64,000 bases of DNA from Actinobacteria bacterium IMCC25003 (GCA_002284855.1 CP015603.1:868001-932000); one strand, 5' to 3'. Counted from the stretch's first letter, positions 34,999 to 46,887 are shown. Program-made: numbers and translations. The notes: generated from the letters alone by a model not told the origin.

Positions 34999-36051
34999 TT
35001 ACTTCTTTGGTGAATGAACGCTCCACCCATGTGCCTTGAGATGCGCGGATAAAGTCTCTGCATCACTTTCAGAAAGTGCGAGGGTAATTAATCCAGTGAA
35101 TTGTCCAGGGCTATGTTCAATGGTGAGATCTTCTACGTTGACTGATGCAGTTGCACACTCTTCGAAGAGCGCAGCTAACTGACCAGGCTTATCTTCAATC
35201 ACGATGGGAAGGTAGGTGTATTCGCGCGCTTTGCCGCCATGTTTGCCGGGGATTCGTGCGCGTCCACTCTGACCATCAGAAATCAATCTGGCCACTGAGT
35301 CCTCACTGTCGAGTGATGCAATCAGCTCTGAAAGGTCGTTCTGAAGAGAGAGAAGAAGTGGCCTAATGGCTTGGCTATTGGCTGTGATGATCTCTCGCCA
35401 AAGCTTTGAATCTGAGCCGGCGATGCGAGTGGTATCTCGAAGACCTGCACCTGCAAGGCCGAGCCAGCGCTCTTCTCCCCCATGCAACTGCTTAGCCAAG
35501 AGCGATGCGACGAGCTGAGGGAGATGTGAGACCAAGGCGACCGCCTTGTCATGTTCAGCGGAGTCGAGATCGATTGCATGGCCACCCAAGAGCTCGATAA
35601 GTGCAGTCGTCTTTTCGACGACATCGCCATCTACCCCCTGCGAATCGATAATCCAAGGTCGCCCCTGGAAGAGATCGGCACGAGCTGATTCAGCTCCCCC
35701 TACTTCGCGACCGGCCATAGGATGTGTGGGGAGAAAACGGTAGGTGGGCAGGCTAGATGTTGACACCTCAACCTTAACTTTAGACTTTACTGAACTAATA
35801 TCTATAAATGCAGCCTTTGGATTGGCTAGGTATTCGCCATCTATTACAGAGGCTAGAGCTCCAATTGGTGTTGCGAAGATTACGAGCTCTATCTCTGCAC
35901 TCGATGAGCTCTTAATGAGATCTTCAGCGAGCCCTTGGGCTCGTGGATCTAGATCTTGCATGCTCACGCCTACACCTTTAAGGGCCAGCGCGAGCCCAAT
36001 CGAGGTCCCAATAAGGCCCGAACCAACAATACGAACGTGAGAAAGTGTCAT
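34999..36051 (-). CDS. tyrA: Prephenate dehydrogenase with ACT domain
   Basis: Oxidises prephenate to 4-hydroxyphenylpyruvate in tyrosine synthesis. The 350-residue protein has an NAD-binding start VRIVGSGLIGTSIGLAL (G-x-G-x-x-G at about 10-15) and the prephenate-binding LPTHPMAGREVGG. A C-terminal ACT domain (VIEDKPGQLAALFEECATA, about 278-345) suggests feedback control by tyrosine. It lies 11 nt after aroH and 53 nt before cmk-der on the same strand; aroH-tyrA supply consecutive steps from chorismate. Confidence 0.94.
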   Translation of the reverse strand: MTLSHVRIVGSGLIGTSIGLALALKGVGVSMQDLDPRAQGLAEDLIKSSSSAEIELVIFATPIGALASVIDGEYLANPKAAFIDISSVKSKVKVEVSTSSLPTYRFLPTHPMAGREVGGAESARADLFQGRPWIIDSQGVDGDVVEKTTALIELLGGHAIDLDSAEHDKAVALVSHLPQLVASLLAKQLHGGEERWLGLAGAGLRDTTRIAGSDSKLWREIITANSQAIRPLLLSLQNDLSELIASLDSEDSVARLISDGQSGRARIPGKHGGKAREYTYLPIVIEDKPGQLAALFEECATASVNVEDLTIEHSPGQFTGLITLALSESDAETLSAHLKAHGWSVHSPKK

Positions 36052-36062
36052 CAGAACTGCCC

Positions 36063-36425
36063 CTACTGAGCGATATCTCGACGAAGGGCCTTAGCTCCGT
36101 GGAGGTAGATATGGGCGATATCGCTCTTTGAGAGCGAGCTCTCTACATGAGCCATCACTCGAACAGTTCGAGGCAGAGCCCCGGCGACATCGATTTCGAC
36201 GGCGCAGATCAAAGGGGTATTTTCGAAGCCAACCAAGCGTGCGGCGGCGGCGGGAAATGTCGCATCCAAATCAGGGCTCGAGGTGAAGAGCACGGAGATG
36301 ACATCGTCGGAGGTAAGCGAGTTAACTTTGAGAATCTCCAGGATCAACTCTTGCGTGGCAGCGCTGATCGCTTCGGCTGTATTGGCCTCTACTTGGGTTG
36401 CCCCACGGATTGCGCGCACTGACAT
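36063..36425 (-). CDS. aroH: Chorismate mutase (AroH class)
   Basis: Rearranges chorismate to prephenate, feeding TyrA directly downstream. The 120-residue protein is of the trimeric AroH type, with VRAIRGATQVEANTAEAI holding the active-site Arg. SVLFTSSPDLDATFPAAAAR and the C-terminal HIYLHGAKALRRD complete the fold. ATG 36425 is chosen because a TACGAT box lies 6 nt upstream; an in-frame GTG at 36446 would add seven residues. Confidence 0.93.
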   Translation of the reverse strand: MSVRAIRGATQVEANTAEAISAATQELILEILKVNSLTSDDVISVLFTSSPDLDATFPAAAARLVGFENTPLICAVEIDVAGALPRTVRVMAHVESSLSKSDIAHIYLHGAKALRRDIAQ

Positions 36426-36431
36426 TGGAGA

Positions 36432-36437
36432 ATCGTA
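36432..36437 (-). promoter_or_regulatory. -10 box TACGAT for aroH
   Basis: TACGAT (minus strand) ends 6 nt before ATG 36425, predicting a leaderless aroH-tyrA transcript. Confidence 0.4.
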
Positions 36438-36568
36438 CCCTTCCACAGCTTTACTCGGTTCTATATATTTAACGTTTTGCCGACAAATCTCTAAGCATTC
36501 TTCTCAATTCGAAGTGCCGCAGGATTTGACGAGCTTTCCGATTCATGATGATCTGCCTGATAGTAAAT

Positions 36569-36665
36569 ATCGATAAAACGATACTTAAGGGGTTATCTCG
36601 AGCGTCCTTTTATCGATAAAACTTTTTTTAGCAACAGGGCCGACGCTTCTATCTATTTATAGATA
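36569..36665. repeat. Three AT-rich palindromes upstream of aroH
   Basis: Within the 266-nt aroH-rluB gap lie TATCGATA followed by AAAC (36569-36579), the perfect 14-bp palindrome TTTTATCGATAAAA (36608-36621), and TATCTAT-TT-ATAGATA followed by AAAC (36650-36668). All three share the pattern ATA-AAAC on one side. They lie 140-240 bp upstream of aroH. They look like repeated binding sites for a dimeric protein; the rest of the gap shows no gene. Confidence 0.55.
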
Positions 36666-36703
36666 AAACCATATACCAATTCGTTAACGACTTATGGTTT
36701 TAT
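36663..36703 (-). terminator. Hairpin at the rluB stop
   Basis: An 11-bp inverted repeat ATAAAACCATA/TATGGTTTTAT with a 19-nt loop begins within the last codons of rluB and includes its stop. The loop contains the palindrome TCGTTAACGA. It is AT-rich and T-rich after the stem, consistent with a terminator, but it also joins the palindrome cluster next to it. Confidence 0.45.
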
Positions 36704-37411
36704 ATGCAAAGCATTTTGAAGGCTTGTCAATTCAGCGCTATTAAGATCGCGCCATCGACCCTCAAGGGTCTCTCCCAAAGAGATAGGTCCAAACTTGGTT
36801 CGGATCAGTCGCAGGACATCTACTCCAACCGCCTCCATGAGGCGACGGATGATGTGATAACGACCTTCATGGATGGTGACCTCAATCCACTGTGGAGATA
36901 GGTGCTTAAAGCTCAAAACTCGACCCATTCCATCCTCGAGCTCAATCCCCTTTAAGAGAACCTTATCTACCCCGGTTGGAAGCTTCCCATCGAATTCGAT
37001 GATGTAGGTCTTCTCAAGACCAAAGGAGGGATGGGTTGCGCGAAAGGTCAGATCCCCATCATTTGTGAGGAGAATCAGACCTTCAGAATCCTTATCGAGG
37101 CGGCCCACATGGAAGAGGCGTTCGGTTCGCAGGTCGATAAAGTCAGCTAGCGATGGGCGCCCTTCCGGGTCGAACATGGTAGACAGAACACCTCTAGGTT
37201 TATGAAGTACCAAATAAGTCTTAGACAAAGAACGAGTAATTGTCTCGCCATCCACCTCGACTTTAACCTTATCTGGGTCAAACTTGGCTCCCAGCTCACG
37301 GACCTGATGTCCATCGACGGTGACTCTTCCATCCATGATGAGTTCATCAGCGCCACGGCGCGAGGTTATTCCGGCATCGGCGATGATCTTATTGAGGCGC
37401 ATATCGGCCAT
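36692..37411 (-). CDS. rluB: 23S rRNA pseudouridine synthase (RluB/RsuA family)
   Basis: A 239-residue enzyme with an N-terminal S4 RNA-binding domain (MRLNKIIADAGITSRRGADELI) and the RsuA-family catalytic fold. HVGRLDKDSEGLILLTNDGDL carries the catalytic Asp in RLDKDSEG, and GRYHIIRRLMEAVG is the second motif. It likely makes a pseudouridine in the peptidyl-transferase region of 23S rRNA. ATG 37411 fits the S4 start; an ATG at 37423 would add four residues. It follows scpA-scpB, the usual actinobacterial order. Confidence 0.92.
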   Translation of the reverse strand: MADMRLNKIIADAGITSRRGADELIMDGRVTVDGHQVRELGAKFDPDKVKVEVDGETITRSLSKTYLVLHKPRGVLSTMFDPEGRPSLADFIDLRTERLFHVGRLDKDSEGLILLTNDGDLTFRATHPSFGLEKTYIIEFDGKLPTGVDKVLLKGIELEDGMGRVLSFKHLSPQWIEVTIHEGRYHIIRRLMEAVGVDVLRLIRTKFGPISLGETLEGRWRDLNSAELTSLQNALHIKP

Positions 37412-37486
37412 GTGGCTATCCATTCTCGACAGTCAACTCCCCCGCATATGGTGCGGGAGGCTTATGCGAGAAGTGTAGGGCGTTGG

Positions 37487-38104
37487 TTAGTCAGTTAGCG
37501 AATCGAGGATCTCATCGAGACCATCGAGATCTGGCAGATGTGGAGCCAGAGGAGGTAGATCGGTAAGGGCGTTGAGGCCGAGACGCTCGAGGAAGTAACT
37601 GGTCGTCTTGTAGAGGATCGCTCCGGTCTCGTTCTCGACCCCGTACTCCTCAACGAGGCCACGGGTAATAAGGGTCTTCATCACCGCCTCGACATTGACC
37701 CCACGGATCGCTGAGACGCGGGCGCGTGATACGGGTTGGCGATAGGCGATAACGGCTAAGGTCTCAAGGGCTGCCTGGGTGAGGCGGTTCTGCTGGCCAT
37801 CGAGGACAAATTTCTCGACCACCGCGCTGCAATCAGGGTGGCTATAGAAGCGCCATCCCCCATTGATAGCTTTGAGCGTGAATCCGCGGTCCTCATAGCT
37901 CGGAACGAGAGCCTCGAGAGCGTCGACTACCTGATCGACAGTTACCTGAAGAACCGATGCCAAGGTGAGCTCAGTGACGGGCTCATCGACGACCATCAAG
38001 ATCGCCTCAATGGAGCGAGCGAGAGCTGCAGGATCAAATAGATGGGCCAATTGAGTATCTTCAACGACCTCCAGGGCAGGAGTCTCAACCTCTGAATTAG
38101 ACAT
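37487..38104 (-). CDS. scpB: Segregation and condensation protein B
   Basis: Regulatory subunit of the SMC-ScpAB complex that compacts and segregates chromosomes. The 205-residue protein has two winged helices: ARSIEAILMVVDEPVTELTLASVLQ near 33-57 and QAALETLAVIAYRQPVSRARVSAIRGVN, with TSYFLERLGLNALTDLPPL at the C-terminus. The acidic N-terminal 25 residues are not conserved. ATG 38104 overlaps scpA by 8 nt, so the two are coupled. Confidence 0.94.
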   Translation of the reverse strand: MSNSEVETPALEVVEDTQLAHLFDPAALARSIEAILMVVDEPVTELTLASVLQVTVDQVVDALEALVPSYEDRGFTLKAINGGWRFYSHPDCSAVVEKFVLDGQQNRLTQAALETLAVIAYRQPVSRARVSAIRGVNVEAVMKTLITRGLVEEYGVENETGAILYKTTSYFLERLGLNALTDLPPLAPHLPDLDGLDEILDSLTD

Positions 38105-39050
38105 TTTCTTCCTCTTCTGTCTCATTTACGGGAGAAATTTCAACCTCAACCTCGTCGCCTACTGATGCGCTATCTACGGTCTCATCCAAGATGACCGGGA
38201 TATCGAACTCGTCGGTGACGAGGATTTCGCCCTCATCGGAGCCGACCCAGCTAATTTGGAGCTCACCGAGCGCCATGACCTGCTCAAAGCGGAGCGCGCC
38301 CTGGCGGTAGAGATCAAGCAGGGCTAGGAAGCGAGCTACCACAACGAGGGTGGAATCTGCCCCCTGAATAAGGTTTCTGAAGGAGACTGTTCGACCCTTA
38401 CGGAGAGCTTCGACTACGAGCCTGGACTCCTCAGCCACGCTCACAAGGGCGCTATGGAGATGTTCAACTGCCACCACAGGCGGAGCCTTGGGGGTGAGAA
38501 CTCGCTCGGCGATGGCTGCAAAACGTTGAGCCCCTACCCCGATGAGGACCTCTGGAAGGAGTGAGGCTAGGGCTGGATCGAGAGCTACTACGCGTGGGAA
38601 TGATTTATCGGCGTTGGCGATCGCTTCCTGGAATGAGGCTGCGACCTCCTTAAAGGCTCGATATTGAAGAAGGCGAGCGAAGAGGATATCTCGCGCTTCG
38701 AGAAGGGCGAGGTCTTCCTCATCTTCAATCTCACCGCTCGGCAAGAGACGGGCCGCCTTGAGGTCGAGCAGAGTCGCTGCGATAACGAGGAACTCGGTTG
38801 CCTGATCCAGGCGCCAGCCTTCTCCGCTAGCCTCGAGGGCGCGGATAAAGGCGATGTACTCATCTGTGACGATGCTGAGGGAGATTTCGGTGATATCGAG
38901 CTTATGGCGCGAAATGAGCTGGAGAAGAAGGTCGAAGGGGCCATCAAAGTTATCGAGGTGGACGCTAAAACCGCTCTCAGGGGCGATTGATTCAGCTTCT
39001 TCGGAAGTGATTTCTTCCGGTGCAACGACACTTTCCACGAAGCGAACCAT
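38097..39050 (-). CDS. scpA: Segregation and condensation protein A
   Basis: Kleisin subunit that bridges the two heads of SMC. The 317-residue protein has the N-terminal SMC-neck-binding domain (FSVHLDNFDGPFDLLLQLISRHKLDITEISL, about 28-58) and an acidic linker (GEIEDEEDLALLEARD). The C-terminal winged helix (LDLYRQGALRFEQVMALGEL) contacts the SMC head. The extreme C-terminus is very acidic. It is divergent from the parA-like gene 68 nt away. Confidence 0.94.
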   Translation of the reverse strand: MVRFVESVVAPEEITSEEAESIAPESGFSVHLDNFDGPFDLLLQLISRHKLDITEISLSIVTDEYIAFIRALEASGEGWRLDQATEFLVIAATLLDLKAARLLPSGEIEDEEDLALLEARDILFARLLQYRAFKEVAASFQEAIANADKSFPRVVALDPALASLLPEVLIGVGAQRFAAIAERVLTPKAPPVVAVEHLHSALVSVAEESRLVVEALRKGRTVSFRNLIQGADSTLVVVARFLALLDLYRQGALRFEQVMALGELQISWVGSDEGEILVTDEFDIPVILDETVDSASVGDEVEVEISPVNETEEEENV

Positions 39051-39118
39051 ACTTGCCTTACTTGCAGTTCGTCGCTCTTTACGCGTAGAGTCGCGACAAC
39101 TGAAAAGAGGTTTCTCGC

Positions 39119-40003
39119 TTGAACGCTAAATCGACATTTGATGATGATGTGGCCACAACCGCCACTCTCCTCGGGCGAACTCCGAATAATTTTCCAATCC
39201 CAGCTCCCATTACTGAACATGGCGATGCGAAGGTCATCTCGATCTTCAACCAGAAGGGTGGAGTCGGTAAGACAACGTCGACCATCAACTTAGGTGCAGC
39301 GCTCGCCGAACTTGGACGTCGCGTTCTTCTCGTTGACTTCGACCCACAGGGCGGTCTCTCACTCGGTCTTGGCGTCAATGCTCATGCGCTTCCATTAGAG
39401 AACACTGTCTACTACGCACTCATGACACCCGATGCAAATATCGATGAGATTGTTTTGAAATCTTCCGTTGCAGGTCTTGATTTCCTGCCAGCTAACCGCG
39501 ATCTCGGTACTGCTGAAACAACTCTGGGTGCAGAAATTGGCGGCCAGCAATACCTCAAGCGCGCACTCGGTCGTCTTCGTTCAGAGTACGACGTGATTCT
39601 TATCGACTGCCAACCAACAATGGGACAGCTCACCATCAACGCACTCGTTGCATCTGATGAAGTAATCGTTCCATTGCAATGCGAATACTTCGCCCTACAT
39701 GGCTTTATCGAACTCAAGGGCAACATTGATAAGGTCCGCAGCTTCCTCAATCCAGAACTTAAACTCATTGGAATTCTTGCAACCATGTACGAGCGCAAGA
39801 CTCTCCATAACCGTGAGGTACTCACTGCAATTCTCGATAAGTACCCTGAAGATGTCTTTGAAACAATCATTGCGAAGACAATTCGCTTTGCTGAAACAAC
39901 TGTGGCAGGTGAGCCAATTACTGCATATGCATCATCTTCTGGTGGTGCGCAGTCATATCGCCGACTTGCCCGCGAACTAATTGCCCGAGGAGGCGCACGA
40001 TGA
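39119..40003 (+). CDS. ParA/Soj-family ATPase
   Basis: A 294-residue deviant-Walker ATPase. KGGVGKT at 46-52 has the signature lysine, DFDPQGGLS is motif A', and VILIDCQPTMGQLTINAL is Walker B. A 38-residue N-terminal extension precedes the fold. Mycobacterium has a similar orphan ParA next to scpA, distinct from the oriC ParAB. TTG start with AAGAGG 8 nt upstream. The next gene overlaps by ATGA and is a small basic DNA-binding-type protein rather than ParB. A role in chromosome or cargo positioning is likely. Confidence 0.9.
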   Translation: MNAKSTFDDDVATTATLLGRTPNNFPIPAPITEHGDAKVISIFNQKGGVGKTTSTINLGAALAELGRRVLLVDFDPQGGLSLGLGVNAHALPLENTVYYALMTPDANIDEIVLKSSVAGLDFLPANRDLGTAETTLGAEIGGQQYLKRALGRLRSEYDVILIDCQPTMGQLTINALVASDEVIVPLQCEYFALHGFIELKGNIDKVRSFLNPELKLIGILATMYERKTLHNREVLTAILDKYPEDVFETIIAKTIRFAETTVAGEPITAYASSSGGAQSYRRLARELIARGGAR

Positions 40004-40413
40004 CACGTAGAGCTAGCTTGCCAGGCGCAGATGAACTATTCCGCGCAAATACTCCAGCGCTTAGCGCCGTTCGTCAGGTTGCTGAACCAATCCAAACCTC
40101 TGCTGCAGTTGCAGCCGTAACTCAGAGTTCTACACCTAAGACTAAGAAGGGTGTTCGTACGATTTCACGTCGTCGCGTAACAGCTGCGGAGAAATCACCT
40201 TCAGGTCGCGAGCTTCATGAAGAGAAGATCACTGTCTATCTTTCAACAGATGAACTCTTCGATCTCGATCAAGCGCGTCTTATGCTGCGTGGAGATTTGG
40301 GGCTAGCTGTAGATCGCGGTCGTATTGTTCGCGAATCTATTGCAGTGATCATCGCTGACCTTGAAGCAAAGGGTGATCAGAGCATCCTGGCTCGCCGCCT
40401 TCGCGGTATCTAA
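40000..40413 (+). CDS. Small basic protein with ribbon-helix-helix-like C-terminus, ParA partner
   Basis: A 137-residue protein with no name that I recognise. Residues 1-75 are flexible and basic, with a GVRTISRRRV cluster. Residues 76-137 look like a ribbon-helix-helix: a beta strand ITVYLS (77-82), a helix ELFDLDQARLML (85-96), a loop with D-R-G, and a helix RIVRESIAVIIADLE (108-122). ATGA overlap with the ParA gene means the two are made together. It probably binds DNA and stimulates the ATPase, as RHH partners do for plasmid ParA proteins; that role is inferred. Confidence 0.75.
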   Translation: MTRRASLPGADELFRANTPALSAVRQVAEPIQTSAAVAAVTQSSTPKTKKGVRTISRRRVTAAEKSPSGRELHEEKITVYLSTDELFDLDQARLMLRGDLGLAVDRGRIVRESIAVIIADLEAKGDQSILARRLRGI

Positions 40414-40428
40414 TACTTTCTCAGCAGA

Positions 40429-41346
40429 TTACTTAGCGCGCGGATGTGCAGTGCTATAGGTCTCGCGCACTTTATCAATAGTAATCAGAGTATAGATCTG
40501 GGTTGTTGTGACGGATGAATGTCCCAACAACTCTTGCACTACTCGTATATCCGCTCCCCCATCGAGTAAATGTGTTGCATACGAATGTCTGAAGACGTGG
40601 GGGCTAACTTTCCCTTCAAGCCCAGTCGCAACGGCTGCATCAAGAACAATCTGCCATGCACTCTGACGAGATAAACGTTTTCCACGCGAGTTCAAAAATA
40701 GAGCTGGCTCAGACTTTGAATTCTTCCCAGCCAAGGCAGGTCTCGTTCGGGTGAAATATTCTTCTATCGCTGCGACAGCAAATTTTCCCAGCGGGACAAG
40801 CCGCTCCTTTGAACCCTTACCCCTGAGCTTCAAAACAGTCACATCACCATCATCACTTTTCGAAATTGATATATCGCCGGTATTGATTCCAACAATCTCG
40901 CTTACGCGTCCTCCTGAGGAGTAGAGAAGCTCAAGAATTGCAGAATCACGCAGTGACACGGCATCACCTTCACGCTTTGCAGATTCGATGAGTCGCGTGA
41001 CTTCATCTACTGAGAGCGCCTTGGGAAGTTTTCTCGCAATCTTCGCGCTCACTATTTCCAGAGTTGGATTGGTGATATCGAATTCGAGAGATGCATACTT
41101 GTAGAAACCTTTTACTGCAGAGAGAGTTCGGTTGATACTCGATGTCGCCAAGCCCATAGCTTTGAGAGAGACCTCGAAATCTGTAAGGTCCTGGGCAACG
41201 AGTTTCTCGAAATCTTTATGGGAGGCGTTGAGGAAACTTTCAAACTTGGCGAGATCGCGGGCATAGGAAGATATCGAATTACTTGATAGCCCTCGTTCGA
41301 TGCGAAGTTGATCGAGATAGGAACTGCGTGCTGCCTCGAACTTCAT
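40429..41346 (-). CDS. xerD: Tyrosine recombinase XerD
   Basis: Resolves chromosome dimers at dif with XerC. The 305-residue protein has an N-terminal SAM-like core-binding domain (FEAARSSYLDQLRIERGLSSNSISSY...) and a catalytic domain. Its Arg is in YSSGGRVSEIVG, the second Arg-His in HVFRHSYATHLL, the second His in LLGHSSVTTTQIY, and the tyrosine nucleophile is the final Y of that motif. Position next to pyrG-recN and scpAB is the conserved actinobacterial arrangement, so XerD rather than a phage integrase is the right call. Confidence 0.92.
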   Translation of the reverse strand: MKFEAARSSYLDQLRIERGLSSNSISSYARDLAKFESFLNASHKDFEKLVAQDLTDFEVSLKAMGLATSSINRTLSAVKGFYKYASLEFDITNPTLEIVSAKIARKLPKALSVDEVTRLIESAKREGDAVSLRDSAILELLYSSGGRVSEIVGINTGDISISKSDDGDVTVLKLRGKGSKERLVPLGKFAVAAIEEYFTRTRPALAGKNSKSEPALFLNSRGKRLSRQSAWQIVLDAAVATGLEGKVSPHVFRHSYATHLLDGGADIRVVQELLGHSSVTTTQIYTLITIDKVRETYSTAHPRAK

Positions 41347-41360
41347 TGCACAACTGTAAT

Positions 41361-44743
<3,383 letters not shown>

Positions 44744-44751
<8 letters not shown>

Positions 44752-45601
44752 CGCGCCAACCTTCAACGGGAAGTTTGAACTTTGCTACCAATCTATCTGT
44801 GAAGAGAGTTTTGGAAACATGTGAGAGCTTAATTGTCTGATCATCGCGAGTAATCAGTACGCGATCACCCTTGTGAAGTGGGATCTTGCGAAGAGCATCG
44901 GCAGAGAGAAGAGCATCAGATGAATCGATAGTGACCAAGATTTCCGATTTCGGTGAGACCACCATGGGGCGCGAGAACAAGGCGTGAGCTGAGATTGGCA
45001 GGAGTACAAGAGCATCGACTTCGGGCCAGAGAACTGGTCCACCGGCGCTAAATGCATATGCGGTTGATCCGGTTGGTGTTGAGCAGATCAAACCGTCGCA
45101 GCCCCAATGAGAAAGGGGACGGCTATCAATTTCGACAAAGAGTTCGACCATTGTGGTGCCATCGCGTTCCACAGTTACCTCGTTGAGAGCCCAGCCCTTA
45201 CCGATCTCTTTGCCTTCGCGTTCAACTGAGAAGCGAAGAATCATGCGATCTTCAGAGACGTAACTTTTAGAGATGATGCTCTCGGCTATCGCAGTAATTG
45301 TTGGTCGTTGCACTTCCGCCATAAAACCGACATGGCCCATATTGATTCCAAGAAGCGGGATATTGCGAGAGAGAGTGATTTCAGCAGCGCGAAGGATGGT
45401 TCCATCTCCACCTAACACGACAGCGATTTCGATCTCTGGAAGATCTGCAGCAGCTACCTTCTTGATTCCTTCGATAGAGACATCGGAGATTGTGTAGAGA
45501 GAGAATCCAGCTGAGTAGAGAAGTGGTCCAAGTTCCTTTGCGGCAGAAATCGCTTCTGCGCGAGATGGGCTAATAACGAGAGCTGCGCTACGAATTGTCA
45601 T
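44744..45601 (-). CDS. nadK: NAD kinase
   Basis: Phosphorylates NAD to NADP. The 285-residue protein carries the GGDGT motif (AVVLGGDGTILRAAE, near 60-74), NMGHVGFMAEV and the second conserved block STPTGSTAYAFSAGGPV. Length is normal. Its ATG shares a base with the tlyA stop (TAATG). The order tlyA-nadK-recN is conserved in actinobacteria. Confidence 0.96.
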
Positions 45602-46389
45602 TAGGCAGGACCCATCTCAATTGCAGTGTCGAGAGCCACCTCATCAATTGCAGGAGCGCCTCGACGTAACCATAAGAAGTACTCAACATTTCCGGCTGGT
45701 CCTGGAAGTGGACTTGCAGCGATACCCATAGTTCCAAGGCCAACGTCGTAGGCCGATTCGGCGACATCAAGAACAGCAGCGCGACGAAGTGAGGGATCGC
45801 GCACTACTCCCCCGGCGCCTAACTTTTCGCGACCGACTTCAAATTGTGGCTTCACCATCAAGACGAAATCAGCTTCTGGTTTCGAAACAGCAGCGAGTGC
45901 TGGAAGTACCAATGAGAGCGAGATGAAGGAGAGATCAGCGACGACGAGATCGATATCTTCGCCCACCTGTTCACCGGTGAGGTGGCGAATATTGGTGCGA
46001 TCGAGAACTTTGACACGGGGATCTTGGCGAAGTTCCCATGCCAATTGCCCGTAACCCACGTCGACCGCTACTACGAGCGATGCTCCACGACGAAGAAGTA
46101 CATCAGTGAAACCACCAGTGGACGCACCCGCATCGAGACAAGTCTTTCCTTCGACAGCTACACCTGTAAATGCATCGAGGGCGCCCGCTAATTTGTGGCC
46201 TCCTCTAGATACAAAGTCATCACGATCACCTTGGATTGTGATGGAAGTTTCGGCATCAACTTGAGTTGCAGGTTTTGTAGCAGGAATTCCTCCCACGAGA
46301 ACAGAGCGGGACTCGATCAAATCGGCAGCATGCTCACGTGAACGCGCGAGTTCGCGACGAACGAGTTCTGCATCGAGACGAGTCTTCAC
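45601..46389 (-). CDS. tlyA: TlyA-family 16S/23S rRNA 2'-O-methyltransferase
   Basis: Methylates ribose of cytidines in 16S and 23S rRNA; in mycobacteria loss gives capreomycin resistance. The 262-residue protein has an N-terminal S4 domain (KTRLDAELVRRELARSREHAADLI, 2-60) and an FtsJ-like SAM fold with CLDAGASTGGFTDVLLRRG near 83-101 and LVVADLSFISL. GTG start has AGAGG upstream. The small 49-residue gene precedes it by 10 nt. Confidence 0.94.
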   Translation of the reverse strand: MKTRLDAELVRRELARSREHAADLIESRSVLVGGIPATKPATQVDAETSITIQGDRDDFVSRGGHKLAGALDAFTGVAVEGKTCLDAGASTGGFTDVLLRRGASLVVAVDVGYGQLAWELRQDPRVKVLDRTNIRHLTGEQVGEDIDLVVADLSFISLSLVLPALAAVSKPEADFVLMVKPQFEVGREKLGAGGVVRDPSLRRAAVLDVAESAYDVGLGTMGIAASPLPGPAGNVEYFLWLRRGAPAIDEVALDTAIEMGPA

Positions 46390-46399
46390 CGATTACCTC

Positions 46400-46549
46400 T
46401 TAGAGATTATCAATCGATTTGAGTGACTCTTGAAGTTTTTCGTGGAGCGCTTCAAAGCGAGCTGAATGTTCAGAGAGATCGCTTGCATCAATCTCTTCAA
46501 GTTCAGTGCGTACTTCTTGTACGAGATCTACTTCATTCTCTTCAGTCAT
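46400..46549 (-). CDS. 49-residue acidic small protein
   Basis: A complete 50-codon reading frame, M-T-E-E-N-E-V-D to S-I-D-N-L, overlapping the upstream gene's stop by ATGA and lying 10 nt before tlyA. The sequence is acidic, with a heptad-like C-terminal helix (HSARFEALHEKLQESLKSID). Mycobacterium also has a very small gene directly upstream of tlyA; I infer correspondence by position only. Function unknown. The ATGA coupling and codon-clean frame support it being real. Confidence 0.7.
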   Translation of the reverse strand: MTEENEVDLVQEVRTELEEIDASDLSEHSARFEALHEKLQESLKSIDNL

Positions 46550-46887
46550 CAACGTGCCGCCTTCTTGCTCGATGTTCTCTTAACAGGTGCCTTCTTAGCA
46601 ATTTTCTTGGGAGCTGACTTCTTAGATGCCTTCTTTGCAGGTGCCTTCTTCTTTAGGGATGCAACTTCCTTCGCTAAAGCATCAAACTCTTCGCGCTTCA
46701 CAAAACCCATCTTGAGTACTGCTGTCTCGACCTCTTCGTGAATCTTTGCGCGCACTGAGTCGGCGCTCTCATGCGCCCAATCGTTAAGTGCGGAGGCAAT
46801 CTCGGCAGGAGTGCGTTCTCCTTCAGAGAGCTTCTGTGCATAGCTCTTGAGGGTCGAGAAGATCTCGGTAATCGGTGCCTTTGCCAT
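46549..46887 (-). CDS. Protein with helical N-terminus and K/A-rich histone-like tail
   Basis: A 112-residue protein. Residues 1-77 are predicted helical and mildly acidic (ITEIFSTLKSYAQKL, EEFDALAKEVASLKK) with coiled-coil character. Residues 79-112 are a KK-A/P-x repeat tail with 15 lysines and arginines in 34 residues, like histone H1-type tails and actinobacterial HupB tails. It probably binds DNA or RNA, or may be a phasin-like surface protein. It sits between the SSB-like gene and tlyA. The function is not known. Confidence 0.65.
   Translation of the reverse strand: MAKAPITEIFSTLKSYAQKLSEGERTPAEIASALNDWAHESADSVRAKIHEEVETAVLKMGFVKREEFDALAKEVASLKKKAPAKKASKKSAPKKIAKKAPVKRTSSKKAAR

Noticed and set aside
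40429-41346. Phage integrase
   Set aside because: Synteny with pyrG, recN and scpAB and full-length XerD motifs make it the housekeeping recombinase.
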